Shown: positions 8,706-17,612 of the stretch, one piece after another | How the letters are laid out: every line of letters begins with the position of its first letter | Numbering within the stretch: position 1 is the stretch's first letter | Origin: an uncultured Flavobacteriales bacterium | GTDB lineage: Bacteria > Bacteroidota > Bacteroidia > Flavobacteriales > UBA1820 | Reading direction: 5' to 3' | Assembly: GCA_938023515.1 (NCBI GenBank) | Contig: CALJDR010000053.1 | Location: forward strand, 34,495 to 98,494 | DNA: 64,000 nucleotides | The notes under the pieces: model-generated | Seen by the model: only the letters and a program-made list of their open reading frames with translations | Told to the model about the DNA's origin: nothing | Database searches by the model: none | Program-made: the position numbers and the translations under genes

Positions 8706-9206
8706 TTATTTTATAAACCACACCATCTCCCATACCGAAGCTTCTACGAAGTCCACAATCTTCCGGTAGCCCGAAATCTGTTCCGCCCCAGTACGGTCTA
8801 AAAAACCGTCTATATTCGCGCGTTTCGTGCGCATCGTACTGCACTACCGAAATGAGCGATACGACCGTTTAAATATCCTGCTAATGCCTCTGCGACCTCC
8901 GCAAGTGTAATGAAATCGCTTCCGATACAAATACCGTTCGGTCGCCCGTGAAATGCGATGTATAAAACCGTGTAATTCCGGTAACGCTTAAATGTGTACT
9001 GCCGTAAGTATTCAAAAAATTCGTCCCGCGTGTTGCATTTGCGGTAAATGTATTTGATTCCGGCCGAATGGTAAAGTTTCGAGAAGCGGGCGCACGCTTT
9101 GTTTACTACGAGGGTTGGTGTTCCGGTTGCCCTCTAAACAATATATGTACCTCTTTTTCTTCAATCCTGCATAGTCCGGCCAATGACTGTAATGCGCTGT
9201 ACGCAC
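8706..9206 (-). pseudogene. CHAT/caspase-like (DUF6642-type) protein, frameshifted
   Basis: Three successive minus-strand frames give one continuous protein: YIYCLEGNRNTNPRSKQ..LLETL, then YHSAGIKYIYRKC..YTVLYIAFHGRPNG..GRIAHFG, then SCSTMRTKR..FLDRTGAEQISGYRKIVDFVEASVWEM. The joins, near 9075 and 8845, each need only one inserted base, so two single-base deletions inactivated the gene. A His in AFHG and a Cys in GSCST are spaced like the His-Cys pair of CHAT/caspase-fold proteins; the family name is recalled with moderate confidence. It ends tail to tail, 3 bp from the vsr remnant. The original start is uncertain. Confidence 0.65.
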
Positions 9207-9349
9207 AAGCCGTTATGCGTGTATTTTCTTGAAATAACCCCGTAAAGTTACGAAAAAATCAACACACACGCCAATTAATACGCTGAAAATCAGATAAATA
9301 ACAACTAAATCAAAAAATGTTTTACCTATGTTTTACCCCCGATAAATAA

Positions 9350-9382
9350 AAAACGTTGCAACCGGTATGGTTACAACGTTTT
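9350..9382 (-). terminator. Terminator downstream of tRNA-Phe
   Basis: A 9-bp stem AAAACGTTG/CAACGTTTT, extended by AACC/GGTT across one mismatch (9350-9363 with 9369-9382). The loop is 5 nt and T runs lie on both strands. It lies 16 nt past the tRNA-Phe 3' end. Confidence 0.65.
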
Positions 9383-9397
9383 ACGTGGTTTTTCAAG

Positions 9398-9470
9398 TGG
9401 TACCCCCAGGAATCGAACCAGGGACACAAGGATTTTCAGTCCTTTGCTCTACCAACTGAGCTAGGGTACC
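9398..9470 (-). tRNA. tRNA-Phe (GAA)
   Basis: A 73-nt cloverleaf on the minus strand: acceptor stem GGTACCC/GGGTACC, D arm AGCTCAGTTGGTAGAGC, anticodon loop CTGAAAA with anticodon GAA, T loop GGTTCGATTCC. CCA is not encoded. The 3' end faces the decayed island at 7.4-9.3 kb, so this tRNA may have been its integration site. Confidence 0.95.
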
Positions 9471-9574
9471 TCTACAGCGGTGCAAATATAGGGTTAAATT
9501 TTTAAAACCGCCAAATTTTTAGTAAAAAATCAAACAGTTGATTTTTTACTGAAGCCTTACACTTGGGAATCGGG

Positions 9575-10972
9575 TTAATCCGTATAACCGAGGATTTTCA
9601 TGAACTCTTCGGCCGATTGTTCCTTGCGGAATACATAATCGGTGAAATTGCCGTCTTTATCCTTGTCCACGATGATATGCTGAGGCTGAGGGATCAGGCA
9701 GTGCTGTATTCCTCCGACACCGCCCAGTTCGTCCTGGTAGGCACCTGTGTTGAAAAAGCCTATGTACAAGGGTTTCTTTTCGCTGAACTTGGGCATATAG
9801 ATGGCGTTCACGTGCTGTTCAGAGTTGTAGAAATCGTCCGAATCGCAAGTCAGCCCACCCATTAATACCCTTTCGTAGGAGTCTTTCCAACGGTTCACCG
9901 GAAGCAGGACGAATCGCTGGTTGATGGCCCAGGCATCGGGCAGGGTAGTCATAAACGATGAGTTGATCATATCCCAGCGCTCGCGGTCATTCTGTTCTTT
10001 CTGATGCATGACCTCGTAAATGGTCGCACCGCTTTCCCCGACGGTAAAAGTACCGAACTCGGTAAAGATGTTGGGCACGGGGATTTCCCGATCTTCGCAC
10101 ATCGTTTTGATCTGGCTGATGATTTCATCTACCATATACTGGTAATCGTATTCGAAAGCCAGAGAGGTCTTGATGGGGAACCCGCCTCCGATGTTGAGCG
10201 AATCGAGTTCCGGGCAGTCCTTTTTCAGGTCGGCGTATACCTTGAGGCATTTCAGGAGTTCGTTCCAGTAGTAGGCGCTGTCCTTGATACCCGTATTGAT
10301 GAAAAAGTGGAGCATCTTCAGACGAGCCTTCGGGTGGTTCTTGATCACCCGGCGGTACAGGGGCGCGATGTCGCGGTATTTGATGCCCAGACGCGAGGTG
10401 TAGAAGGTAAATTTAGGTTCTTCTTCCGAGGCGATGCGGATGCCGATCTCGAACGGCCCGTCGATGGCTTCGGAGAGGTAGTCTATCTCGTCCTCATTGT
10501 CGATCACCGGGATGGTATTATGGTGCCCGGTATTGATGAGGCGGGCAATGTAATCGACGTATTTTCCCCGTTTGAATCCGTTGCACAGGATGTAGCTGTC
10601 CTTGGCCAAATGTCCTTCTGCGATGAGTTTTTCGACGATGGGAATATCGTAGGCCGAGGAAGTTTCGATGTGTATGTCGTTCTTGAGCGCCTCGTGCATG
10701 ATGAAACTGTAATGCGAACTCTTGGTACAATAGCAGTAATTGTAGGAGGCGTGGTAGTCGTTCTTTTTCATTGCCTCGGCAAATATCTTCTTGGCGCGCT
10801 GGATGTTCTCCGAAATGCGGGGGAGGTAGGTGAGTTTGAACGGGGTGCCGTATTTTTCGACCAATCCCATCAGGTCGATGCCGTGAAAGGTGAGGTTATC
10901 CCCGTCGAGGCCGAATTCCTCCTGCGGAAAATAAAACGTTTGGTCGATAAGATCTATGTAACTTGTTTTCAT
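9575..10972 (-). CDS. PLP-dependent (fold type III) decarboxylase, probably arginine decarboxylase
   Basis: A 465-residue member of the Orn/DAP/Arg decarboxylase group with an alanine-racemase-type barrel. The likely PLP lysine lies in YCYCTKSSH (about residue 85), the glycine-rich phosphate loop is NIGGGFPI (about 265) and the active-site Cys motif is GGLTCDSDD (about 375). It is longer than DapDC or LysA proteins and shorter than classical SpeA (about 630 residues), so the substrate is not settled: arginine (agmatine for polyamines) is most likely, and ornithine or carboxynorspermidine are alternatives. It is a single gene between tRNA-Phe and purE, with no polyamine partner adjacent. Confidence 0.75.
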   Translation of the reverse strand: MKTSYIDLIDQTFYFPQEEFGLDGDNLTFHGIDLMGLVEKYGTPFKLTYLPRISENIQRAKKIFAEAMKKNDYHASYNYCYCTKSSHYSFIMHEALKNDIHIETSSAYDIPIVEKLIAEGHLAKDSYILCNGFKRGKYVDYIARLINTGHHNTIPVIDNEDEIDYLSEAIDGPFEIGIRIASEEEPKFTFYTSRLGIKYRDIAPLYRRVIKNHPKARLKMLHFFINTGIKDSAYYWNELLKCLKVYADLKKDCPELDSLNIGGGFPIKTSLAFEYDYQYMVDEIISQIKTMCEDREIPVPNIFTEFGTFTVGESGATIYEVMHQKEQNDRERWDMINSSFMTTLPDAWAINQRFVLLPVNRWKDSYERVLMGGLTCDSDDFYNSEQHVNAIYMPKFSEKKPLYIGFFNTGAYQDELGGVGGIQHCLIPQPQHIIVDKDKDGNFTDYVFRKEQSAEEFMKILGYTD

Positions 10973-11384
10973 CCTTGTTCCGGGTGGCTTGAAAGCCTTT
11001 TTTATGATTAGAGAAACGACTGAAAATTAAAAATCCCGGCATATGGCGCTTGTAGGCATGCGGGACTCTGCTGGGGCTGTGCCCTCAGATGCGGATGAAA
11101 AACACGCTGCGGCGTGCAAAAACAGGGAAGGTTTTTTTCAATGTCTGCTACATAAAATAATTAAATAGGACTTTATGCGGGTCGGGCTTTTTCCCAAAAG
11201 CTACGACCGCGCAAAAGTACGCAAAAATTTTGATAAATGGCGGCGTGTTTTTTTGCTTTTAACGCAATGGGGGACAGGAGCAAGGTGATTGGGGCACAAA
11301 GGATTGTAAAAGCTGTACCCCCAAACGCGCGAGCGTGCCCCGAAGGGGCGGGAAGCGAGCGCGGGCCGGATGTATTTTAGTCGG
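10973..11384. other. Intergenic leader between purE and the decarboxylase
   Basis: No gene seen. On the minus strand a stem of TCCCG/CGGGA plus CAT/ATG with one bulge (11034-11065), followed by a short T run at 11029-11033, could terminate the purE transcript. A GC-rich fold (GCCCC-TTC-GGGGC on the minus strand, near 11337-11349) lies just after the purE stop. The rest is unassigned and leaves a long 5' leader for the decarboxylase. Confidence 0.4.
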
Positions 11385-11876
11385 CTATTTCCCCTCCGAA
11401 CGGACTCTCTCGCTGGCCTTGAAGACTTTCTCTTTCAGGGCTTCTTTGAAGGCGATGATGCGTTCCCTCAGGGCGGGATCGGCCGTGGAGAGTATCTGGG
11501 CGCCCAGGATACCGGCGTTGCGCGCCCCGTCCAAGGCGACGGTGGCTACTGGTACTCCGGCGGGCATTTGGAGGATGGACAGCACGGAATCCCATCCGTC
11601 GATGGAATTGGAGGATTTGACCGGTACGCCGATTACAGGCAGGGGGCTGATGGCAGCTACCATGCCGGGCAGGTGGGCGGCGCCTCCGGCCCCGGCGATG
11701 ATCACACCGATACCGCGGTTATGGGCGTTCTTGGCATAGTCAAACATTTTCTCGGGCGTGCGGTGAGCCGATACGATGTCTATTTCGGTCTCCACACCCA
11801 GTTCCTCGAGGACGTCCCGGGCGGCGCCCATTACTTTCAGGTCGGAGTCCGACCCCATGATGATGCCTGCTTTCAT
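11385..11876 (-). CDS. purE: N5-carboxyaminoimidazole ribonucleotide mutase
   Basis: Converts N5-CAIR to CAIR in purine synthesis. The 163-residue class I PurE has the GSDSDL nucleotide loop (8-13), the catalytic SAHRTP (36-41) and the signature GAGGAAHLPGM (62-72). Its partner PurK lies upstream on the same strand, separated by the DUF4932-like gene at 11900-13342; usually purK and purE are adjacent. A PurE of this class needs PurK, which is present. Confidence 0.95.
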   Translation of the reverse strand: MKAGIIMGSDSDLKVMGAARDVLEELGVETEIDIVSAHRTPEKMFDYAKNAHNRGIGVIIAGAGGAAHLPGMVAAISPLPVIGVPVKSSNSIDGWDSVLSILQMPAGVPVATVALDGARNAGILGAQILSTADPALRERIIAFKEALKEKVFKASERVRSEGK

Positions 11877-11899
11877 AGCTCTTAGCTTGTTTTTATTTT

Positions 11900-13342
11900 T
11901 TATTCGGTTGTTTTGAACGTATATATGAAACTAAATCCTCCGCCACCATCCATCACATACCCTTTTTTGGAATGGAAAAATCCGAATTTGGCTCCATACG
12001 TTTTACCTTTCTGTAACCCGTCTTTTTTTAGTACAAGGACAAAAGTAAATCCGTCTTTCCACCATCGCTTTTCCACTGGAAGAGGCAATATAGTTTTATT
12101 TTCCATAGCGGTAAAGCCGCTGTCTCCTCGCATCGGCTCGGAAAAACGAATAAAAATAGTGTCGGTATCCGCTGTAACTGTTTCTCCAAGGTTGGGAGAT
12201 ACTTGGACGATATAAGGTTTGCGAATGCTGAATTCGTACAATACCTCATCGAAATGACCGGCCGTATGTTTGACAAACTCCACAACTTGGGGCATAAAAC
12301 TGTCCATTGTGGAATATTTATCCCGATTGTCGATAAAACCCTGCATAAACTGTACACTCCTGTCCATCCAGATAAATCCCCGATCCTGATAGGAGGCCAC
12401 CAACTGGGCTGGGGAGATTTGCGTATCTTTTTGAATCTGCGGATGCTCCATAAAGTACAGGCAGACCATAAGGTTGTTGAACCATTCCAGCATCGTCGTT
12501 TTGGCACTTGCATAGGCATTTCTATACATAGCTTCGCGTACATGGGGATAGATCTTTTGGGTCGCCACCGAATCGATCTGGGGCCAATATTCGTCGCTGA
12601 GCCGATTTGTAAAGCTGTGTAGGATTTCATGCAGGATAATGGACACAAATCCTGGGGCATATGCGGGCATTCCTTTATTATCACTGCCGGAACCGACCAC
12701 TATCCGAACTTTTTTTGTCTTACCTGCTCCGAAGGTGCCCCCATAATTGCTTGGCCCGTTGGTAAGGGATGCCACGATTATCGGGTCTTCCAGTTCTTCT
12801 CCGAAAACCGACCCGAACCATTTTATATCGATAATCGCCAGCCGTTTATCCAGTCTTTCTTCAGCCAGGCGGTACAAATCGGAGTGCTTATTATAAAAAT
12901 CCTGGAAGTTCGATTTTTTGTAAAAATCGTTCAGATAAAGGGCAAAGGTCTTAAAGGCTTCCGGAGTCCAGCGGCCCAGGTCTTCTTTTTTCAATTTCGA
13001 GACATCGATGTCCGGGTTAATGCTTACCTTTCCATTCTTGATCTCAAGCAAGCCTGCCGCAGCAGCGACATCTCCGTAGGATACCCCGTATTTATTTCTT
13101 TCCCCCTCGATAAAAGGGATGATTTTGTGATTTTTGTACGACGCAAAAGCGCGGTCGATATCTTTCGCGTATTGCGGTACGCCACATTGGGTGTATTCTT
13201 TTGCTCCGGCCAGGCGGAAGACAATGCTGGTGAGCTCAAAGCGTTCGTCTACATGGCTCTTCAGCGGAGCGGGGGCAGATTCGGTTGTCGCGAAGCCGGA
13301 AACACCCAATAACGACACGAGAAATAAAAGTAGTTTTTTCAT
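11900..13342 (-). CDS. Secreted DUF4932-like putative zinc metallopeptidase
   Basis: 480 residues. The N-terminal signal peptide (MKKLLLFLVSLLGVSGFA) predicts export to the periplasm. The middle contains HEILH within ILHEILHSFTNRL, an HExxH zinc-protease signature, in a domain resembling DUF4932. The C-terminal about 100 residues (PNLGETVTADTDTIFIRFSEPM onward) resemble a bacterial Ig-like (SbsA-type) domain that may hold the protein at the cell surface. It lies between purK (119 bp upstream) and purE (23 bp downstream) on the same strand and probably shares their transcript, though no link to purine synthesis is evident. Protease activity is inferred from the motif only. Confidence 0.65.
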   Translation of the reverse strand: MKKLLLFLVSLLGVSGFATTESAPAPLKSHVDERFELTSIVFRLAGAKEYTQCGVPQYAKDIDRAFASYKNHKIIPFIEGERNKYGVSYGDVAAAAGLLEIKNGKVSINPDIDVSKLKKEDLGRWTPEAFKTFALYLNDFYKKSNFQDFYNKHSDLYRLAEERLDKRLAIIDIKWFGSVFGEELEDPIIVASLTNGPSNYGGTFGAGKTKKVRIVVGSGSDNKGMPAYAPGFVSIILHEILHSFTNRLSDEYWPQIDSVATQKIYPHVREAMYRNAYASAKTTMLEWFNNLMVCLYFMEHPQIQKDTQISPAQLVASYQDRGFIWMDRSVQFMQGFIDNRDKYSTMDSFMPQVVEFVKHTAGHFDEVLYEFSIRKPYIVQVSPNLGETVTADTDTIFIRFSEPMRGDSGFTAMENKTILPLPVEKRWWKDGFTFVLVLKKDGLQKGKTYGAKFGFFHSKKGYVMDGGGGFSFIYTFKTTE

Positions 13343-13460
13343 GATTCATGCAGTTTTTTACGGCTCAAAAATAATCGTTTCGGGTGAAATAATCCCTAAT
13401 TTCCGAACGATAAAGGTTGTTTTAGGATGATTCGTTCTCTTTTTACAGATGAAACGAAGT

Positions 13461-14648
13461 TCATTCTTTATCCGGTTTTGAGATCACGCGGATGGTCTGT
13501 TTCACTTTTTCGGCTGTGGCGCGTGCGCAGGCAATGTCCGGGGCGGCAACGGTGATATGTCCCATTTTGCGGAACGGGCGTGTCTGGCGCTTACCGTAGA
13601 TATGTGCCGATACGCCGTCCATGGCCATCACACGCTCGATGCCGTCGTATACCACGTCGCCGGAAAAACCTTCCTCCCCTACCAGGTTGACCATTACGGC
13701 GGGGACTTTGCTTTGCGGGTCGCCCAGGGGCAGGCCCAGTACGGCGCGGATGTGCTGTTCGAACTGGCTGGTATAGGCTCCTTCGATGGAATAGTGGCCG
13801 GAATTGTGTACGCGGGGTGCCGTTTCGTTGACCAGAATTTCATCGCTCTGGGTGAGGAACATTTCCACGGCCATTACCCCGGCCGTGCCGAATGCTTCGG
13901 CGGTCTTCAGGGCGGCCATGTGAGCCTTGCGGGCGATTTCCTCGCTGATGCGGGCCGGGCAAAGAACGTATTCCACCTGGTTGGCCACGGGATGGAATTC
14001 CATTTCCACCACCGGGTAGGTGCGGGTATGGCCGTCGGTACTGCGGGCCACAATGACTGCCAGTTCCGTCTTGAACGGGATGAGGTCTTCTACAATACAC
14101 GGCACGTCGGGTATCTGGTCGATATCCGTTTTTCTATGCACTACTTGTACTCCGCGGCCGTCGTAACCTCCCTGGTCGGCTTTCCAGACGAAACTTTCGC
14201 CGGGGATGTCGCCTTTTTCAATGGCTTCCAGCAAGGCTTTTTTCCCGCCGAATTTTTGGTAAGGAGCGGTCGGGATATGGTTTTGAATATAGAAATCCTT
14301 TTGAACGGATTTATCCTGGATGATGCGCAGTACGCGGGGGCTGGGATAGACCGGCAGGCCTTCCTTTTCCAAAGCTTCCAGCGCATCGATATTGACGTGC
14401 TCTATTTCGATGGTCAGGGCGTCCACCGTTTTGCCGAAGCGGTACACGGTGTCGTAATCCTTGAAATCGCCTACCGTGAATCGGTTGGAACCGATCGAAC
14501 ACGGGGCGTCCGGGCTGGGGTCGAGCACCGATACGGCGATGTCCATCCGGCGGGTGGCGGCGATGAGCATTTTCCCTAACTGGCCGCCGCCGAGGATGCC
14601 GAGGGTGAAATCCGAGGAGAATACGTGTGTGGAGTTTTTTCCGGGCAT
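13461..14648 (-). CDS. purK: N5-carboxyaminoimidazole ribonucleotide synthase
   Basis: Carboxylates AIR to N5-CAIR using ATP and bicarbonate. The 395-residue ATP-grasp enzyme has the N-terminal GILGGGQLGKML nucleotide loop, the ATP-grasp lysine region (SFVWKADQGGYDGRGV) and the MAVEMFLTQSDEILVNETAPRVHNSGHYSIEG metal site (read in parts: EMFL, NETAPR, HNSGH). It starts 16 bp after lepA stops and appears to be transcribed with it. Confidence 0.94.
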   Translation of the reverse strand: MPGKNSTHVFSSDFTLGILGGGQLGKMLIAATRRMDIAVSVLDPSPDAPCSIGSNRFTVGDFKDYDTVYRFGKTVDALTIEIEHVNIDALEALEKEGLPVYPSPRVLRIIQDKSVQKDFYIQNHIPTAPYQKFGGKKALLEAIEKGDIPGESFVWKADQGGYDGRGVQVVHRKTDIDQIPDVPCIVEDLIPFKTELAVIVARSTDGHTRTYPVVEMEFHPVANQVEYVLCPARISEEIARKAHMAALKTAEAFGTAGVMAVEMFLTQSDEILVNETAPRVHNSGHYSIEGAYTSQFEQHIRAVLGLPLGDPQSKVPAVMVNLVGEEGFSGDVVYDGIERVMAMDGVSAHIYGKRQTRPFRKMGHITVAAPDIACARATAEKVKQTIRVISKPDKE

Positions 14649-14664
14649 GGCGATACGTTTGGCT

Positions 14665-16464
14665 TTAGTCGTCCGAGAGTTTGAGCACGGCCATGAATGC
14701 CGACTGGGGTACTTCCACGCGGCCGATCTGGCGCATGCGTTTTTTGCCCTGTTTCTGTTTTTCGAGCAACTTACGCTTGCGGGAGATGTCGCCTCCGTAG
14801 CATTTGGCGGTCACGTCCTTGCGCACGGCCTTGATGGTTTCGCGGGCGATGATCTTGGCCCCGATGGCTGCCTGCAGCGGAATGTCGAACTGCTGCCGGG
14901 GAATGAGTCCGCGGAGTTTCTCGACGATCCTTTTGCCGATATTGTAAGCGTTGTCCCGGTGGATGAGCGAGGAAAGCGCGTCTACCGGTTCGCTGTTGAT
15001 CAAAATATCCACCTTCACCAGGTCGGCCGCCCGGAAATCGATCGGGGTGTAGTCGAATGACGCATACCCTTTGGACAGGGATTTGAGCCGGTCGTAAAAG
15101 TCGAACACCACTTCGGCCAGCGGAAGCTCGAAGATGAGTTCCACACGGGTCGGTGTGAGGTACGACTGGTTTTTAAGCACGCCCCGCTTGGAGATGCAAA
15201 GGGCCATCACCGGGCCGATATATTCGGATTGGGTAATGATAGAGGCGCGGATATAGGGTTCTTCCACCCGGTCGAGCCGCGAAGGGTCGGGGAGCTCGGA
15301 AGGGTTGTGTATCACCAGGGCATGGTTGCGGTCGGAAGTCTGGTAGACGTGGTACGAAACGTTGGGCACGGTAGTGATGACCGTCATGCCAAATTCGCGC
15401 TCCAAGCGCTCCTGGATGATCTCCAAGTGCAGCATGCCGAGGAATCCGCAGCGGAACCCGAAGCCCAGTGCGGCGGACGATTCCGCCTCGAAGGTAAGGG
15501 AGGCGTCGTTCAGGTGGAGTTTTTCCATCGAAGAGCGCAGTTCCTCGTAATCCTCGGTGTCCACCGGGTATATACCCGCAAAGACCATAGGCTTGACCTC
15601 CTCGAAACCTTCGATGGCTTTGAGGGTCGGCCGTTCGACCGAGGTGATGGTGTCGCCCACTTTCACTTCGACGGCTTCTTTGATACCGGATATGACGTAG
15701 CCTACGTCCCCGGCGCTGATCTGTTTTTTCGGCTGCTTTTTGAGTTTGAGCGTGCCTACTTCATCCGCCAGGTAAGTTTTGCCGGTGGCCATGAACTTGA
15801 CCTTTTCGCCTTGTCGGATCGTGCCGTTCACCACTTTATAGTAAGCCTCCACACCCCGGAAAGGGTTGAATACGGAGTCGAATACCAGGGCCTCGAGCGG
15901 GGCCGAAGGGTCGCCTACGGGGGCCGGAATGCGCTCAACGATAGCTTTCAGGATGTCCTCGACGCCCTGTCCCGTTTTGCCGGAAGCCAGGATGATGTCT
16001 TCGGGCTTGCAGTCGATCAGAGCTACGATATCGTCGGAGACTTCCTCCGGTTTGGCCGAAGGGAGGTCTATCTTGTTGAGCACCGGGATGATGGTCAGCC
16101 CGTTTTCCAGCGCCAGGTACAGGTTGGAAATGGTCTGGGCCTGTATGCTCTGGGCGGCATCGACTACCAGCAGGGCGCCTTCGCAGGCGGCGATGGAACG
16201 CGAGACTTCGTACGAGAAGTCCACATGTCCCGGGGTGTCGATCAGGTTGAGCACGTATTTTTCACCGTTCTGTATGTGGTCCATCTGGATGGCGTGGCTT
16301 TTGATGGTGATGCCGCGCTCGCGCTCCAGGTCCATATTGTCGAGCAGCTGATCCTGTTTCTCGCGGTCGGATACGGTCTGTGTGTATTCCAACAGGCGGT
16401 CGGCCAGCGTCGATTTGCCGTGGTCTATATGGGCGATGATGCAAAAATTGCGAATGTTTTTCAT
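14665..16464 (-). CDS. lepA: Elongation factor 4 (LepA), back-translocating GTPase
   Basis: A ribosome-binding GTPase of 599 residues, the usual LepA length. G motifs are visible: AHIDHGKST (G1), RERGITI (G2), DTPGHVDF (G3) and NKIDLP (G4). The C-terminal LepA-specific tail ends [17 protein letters not shown]. The minus-strand promoter box TACCTTTG (complement of 16515-16522) fits the Bacteroidetes -7 consensus; I found no clear -33 partner. It heads a minus-strand run lepA-purK-DUF4932-purE. Confidence 0.96.
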   Translation of the reverse strand: MKNIRNFCIIAHIDHGKSTLADRLLEYTQTVSDREKQDQLLDNMDLERERGITIKSHAIQMDHIQNGEKYVLNLIDTPGHVDFSYEVSRSIAACEGALLVVDAAQSIQAQTISNLYLALENGLTIIPVLNKIDLPSAKPEEVSDDIVALIDCKPEDIILASGKTGQGVEDILKAIVERIPAPVGDPSAPLEALVFDSVFNPFRGVEAYYKVVNGTIRQGEKVKFMATGKTYLADEVGTLKLKKQPKKQISAGDVGYVISGIKEAVEVKVGDTITSVERPTLKAIEGFEEVKPMVFAGIYPVDTEDYEELRSSMEKLHLNDASLTFEAESSAALGFGFRCGFLGMLHLEIIQERLEREFGMTVITTVPNVSYHVYQTSDRNHALVIHNPSELPDPSRLDRVEEPYIRASIITQSEYIGPVMALCISKRGVLKNQSYLTPTRVELIFELPLAEVVFDFYDRLKSLSKGYASFDYTPIDFRAADLVKVDILINSEPVDALSSLIHRDNAYNIGKRIVEKLRGLIPRQQFDIPLQAAIGAKIIARETIKAVRKDVTAKCYGGDISRKRKLLEKQKQGKKRMRQIGRVEVPQSAFMAVLKLSDD

Positions 16465-16693
16465 GTTCCTTCTCTTCTTCGGCCGGGATATGGGAACACC
16501 CGCCGAATCAAGGCCAAAGGTAGTGTTTTTTGACGTATTTTATGTTTTGCGGGCTGGGTTTGGCGAAAAAAACACATTCTCTCCGAATTAATAACATTTT
16601 ATTAAAGAACCGGTTTCCGGGGATCCGGTTATTCTTTTTATTTTCGCACCTTAGAATCCCCGCATCCGGTGCGGGCCCATAAAATACATCCCG

Positions 16694-17338
16694 ATGGAAT
16701 CCGTAGGCTTTATACAATGGTGCATCGAGCACCTGAATTACTGGACGATCACCCTTTTAATGACGATAGAGAGTTCTTTCATCCCCTTCCCTTCCGAAGT
16801 GGTGGTGCCTCCCGCCGCCTACAAAGCGGCCGCCGGGGAATTGAACGTCGTGTTGGTGGTGGTTTTCGCGACCCTGGGTGCCGACCTGGGTGCACTGATC
16901 AATTATTACCTGGCCCGGTGGATCGGACGCCCGATCATTTACCGTTTTGCGGAGAGCCGTATCGGACATATGTGTCTACTGGACAAAAACAAAGTGCAAA
17001 AGGCTGAGAAGTATTTCGACGACCACGGGGTAATCTCCACCTTCGTAGGGCGGCTCGTCCCGGCGGTGCGGCAGCTGATCTCCATCCCGGCGGGGCTGGC
17101 TAAAATGAAACTTTCCACCTTTTTGATATTCACTACATTGGGTGCAGGCCTGTGGAATACGATCCTGGCCGCTATCGGATATTACCTCCATTCGGTCGTG
17201 CCACAGGACGAGCTGATGGCGCAGGTGTTGAAGTACAGCAAGGAGCTGTCTTATGTTTTCGTGGTGCTGGCCATCGCGATCGTGCTGTTCTTCGTCTACA
17301 AGGGCCTGAAGAAAAAGAAACCGGTGTCGGCGGATTGA
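16694..17338 (+). CDS. DedA-family membrane protein
   Basis: 214 residues with several hydrophobic segments. The family motif GRLVPAVRQLISIPAGLAKM is visible at about residues 120-140, preceded by FIPFPSEVVVPPA. DedA (SNARE-associated, VTT-fold) proteins sit in the inner membrane and are linked to polyprenyl-phosphate or phospholipid movement. The gene is divergent from lepA. The ATG at 16694 follows a GC-rich hairpin (CCCGCA/TGCGGG) in the leader. Confidence 0.88.
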   Translation: MESVGFIQWCIEHLNYWTITLLMTIESSFIPFPSEVVVPPAAYKAAAGELNVVLVVVFATLGADLGALINYYLARWIGRPIIYRFAESRIGHMCLLDKNKVQKAEKYFDDHGVISTFVGRLVPAVRQLISIPAGLAKMKLSTFLIFTTLGAGLWNTILAAIGYYLHSVVPQDELMAQVLKYSKELSYVFVVLAIAIVLFFVYKGLKKKKPVSAD

Positions 17339-17387
17339 ACCTTTCGCAAGAAAAAACGGCCCCGGATGTAAAAAAATCAAGAAAATA

Positions 17388-17420
17388 TTTGGAATTAAAG
17401 TGAACTTCGCAGTACATTTG
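17388..17420 (+). promoter_or_regulatory. Bacteroidetes sigma-ABfr promoter of the ilv-leu operon
   Basis: TTTG at 17388-17391, a 21-nt spacer, and TACATTTG at 17413-17420. This is an exact fit to TTTG-N19-21-TAnnTTTG. Transcription would begin near 17427, 16 nt before the leader peptide. Confidence 0.8.
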
Positions 17421-17442
17421 TCCCGTTGATATAGAAAACACA

Positions 17443-17520
17443 ATGAAAAATGCCGTTGTCCTAATTAGCGTCCTGCTGCTGCCCGTGGTGATTACCTCCG
17501 GGAGTGAGAAAGGCGTATAG
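17443..17520 (+). CDS. Branched-chain amino acid leader peptide
   Basis: A 25-residue peptide, too short for routine gene calling: MKNAVVLISVLLLPVVIT then SGSEKGV. Residues 5-17 contain 11 Val, Leu or Ile out of 13. It lies between a consensus promoter and a terminator in front of ilvD. Its last codons form strand 2 of the attenuator. The role is inferred from this layout: ribosome stalling at Val/Leu/Ile codons reports shortage of the pathway's own end products. There is no reason to expect a function for the peptide itself. Confidence 0.85.
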   Translation: MKNAVVLISVLLLPVVITSGSEKGV

Positions 17521-17586
17521 GTGTGGCGGACATACACTAAGGATATACAAAAACCTTTCTCACTCCCATGAGGAAGGTTTTTTTTT
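17500..17586 (+). terminator. Transcription attenuator of the ilv-leu operon
   Basis: Strand 2 (17500-17513, inside the leader peptide) is an exact 14-bp complement of strand 3 (17554-17567). Strand 3 overlaps the 5' arm of a terminator: 17551-17562 pairs with 17569-17580 (11 Watson-Crick pairs and one G-T), followed by nine T (17578-17586). A ribosome that reaches the stop at 17518-17520 covers strand 2 and lets the terminator form. A ribosome stalled at the Val/Leu/Ile codons frees strand 2 to block it. Confidence 0.88.
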
Positions 17587-17612
17587 GAACTTATATTTCA
17601 GGGAAAAAAGAC

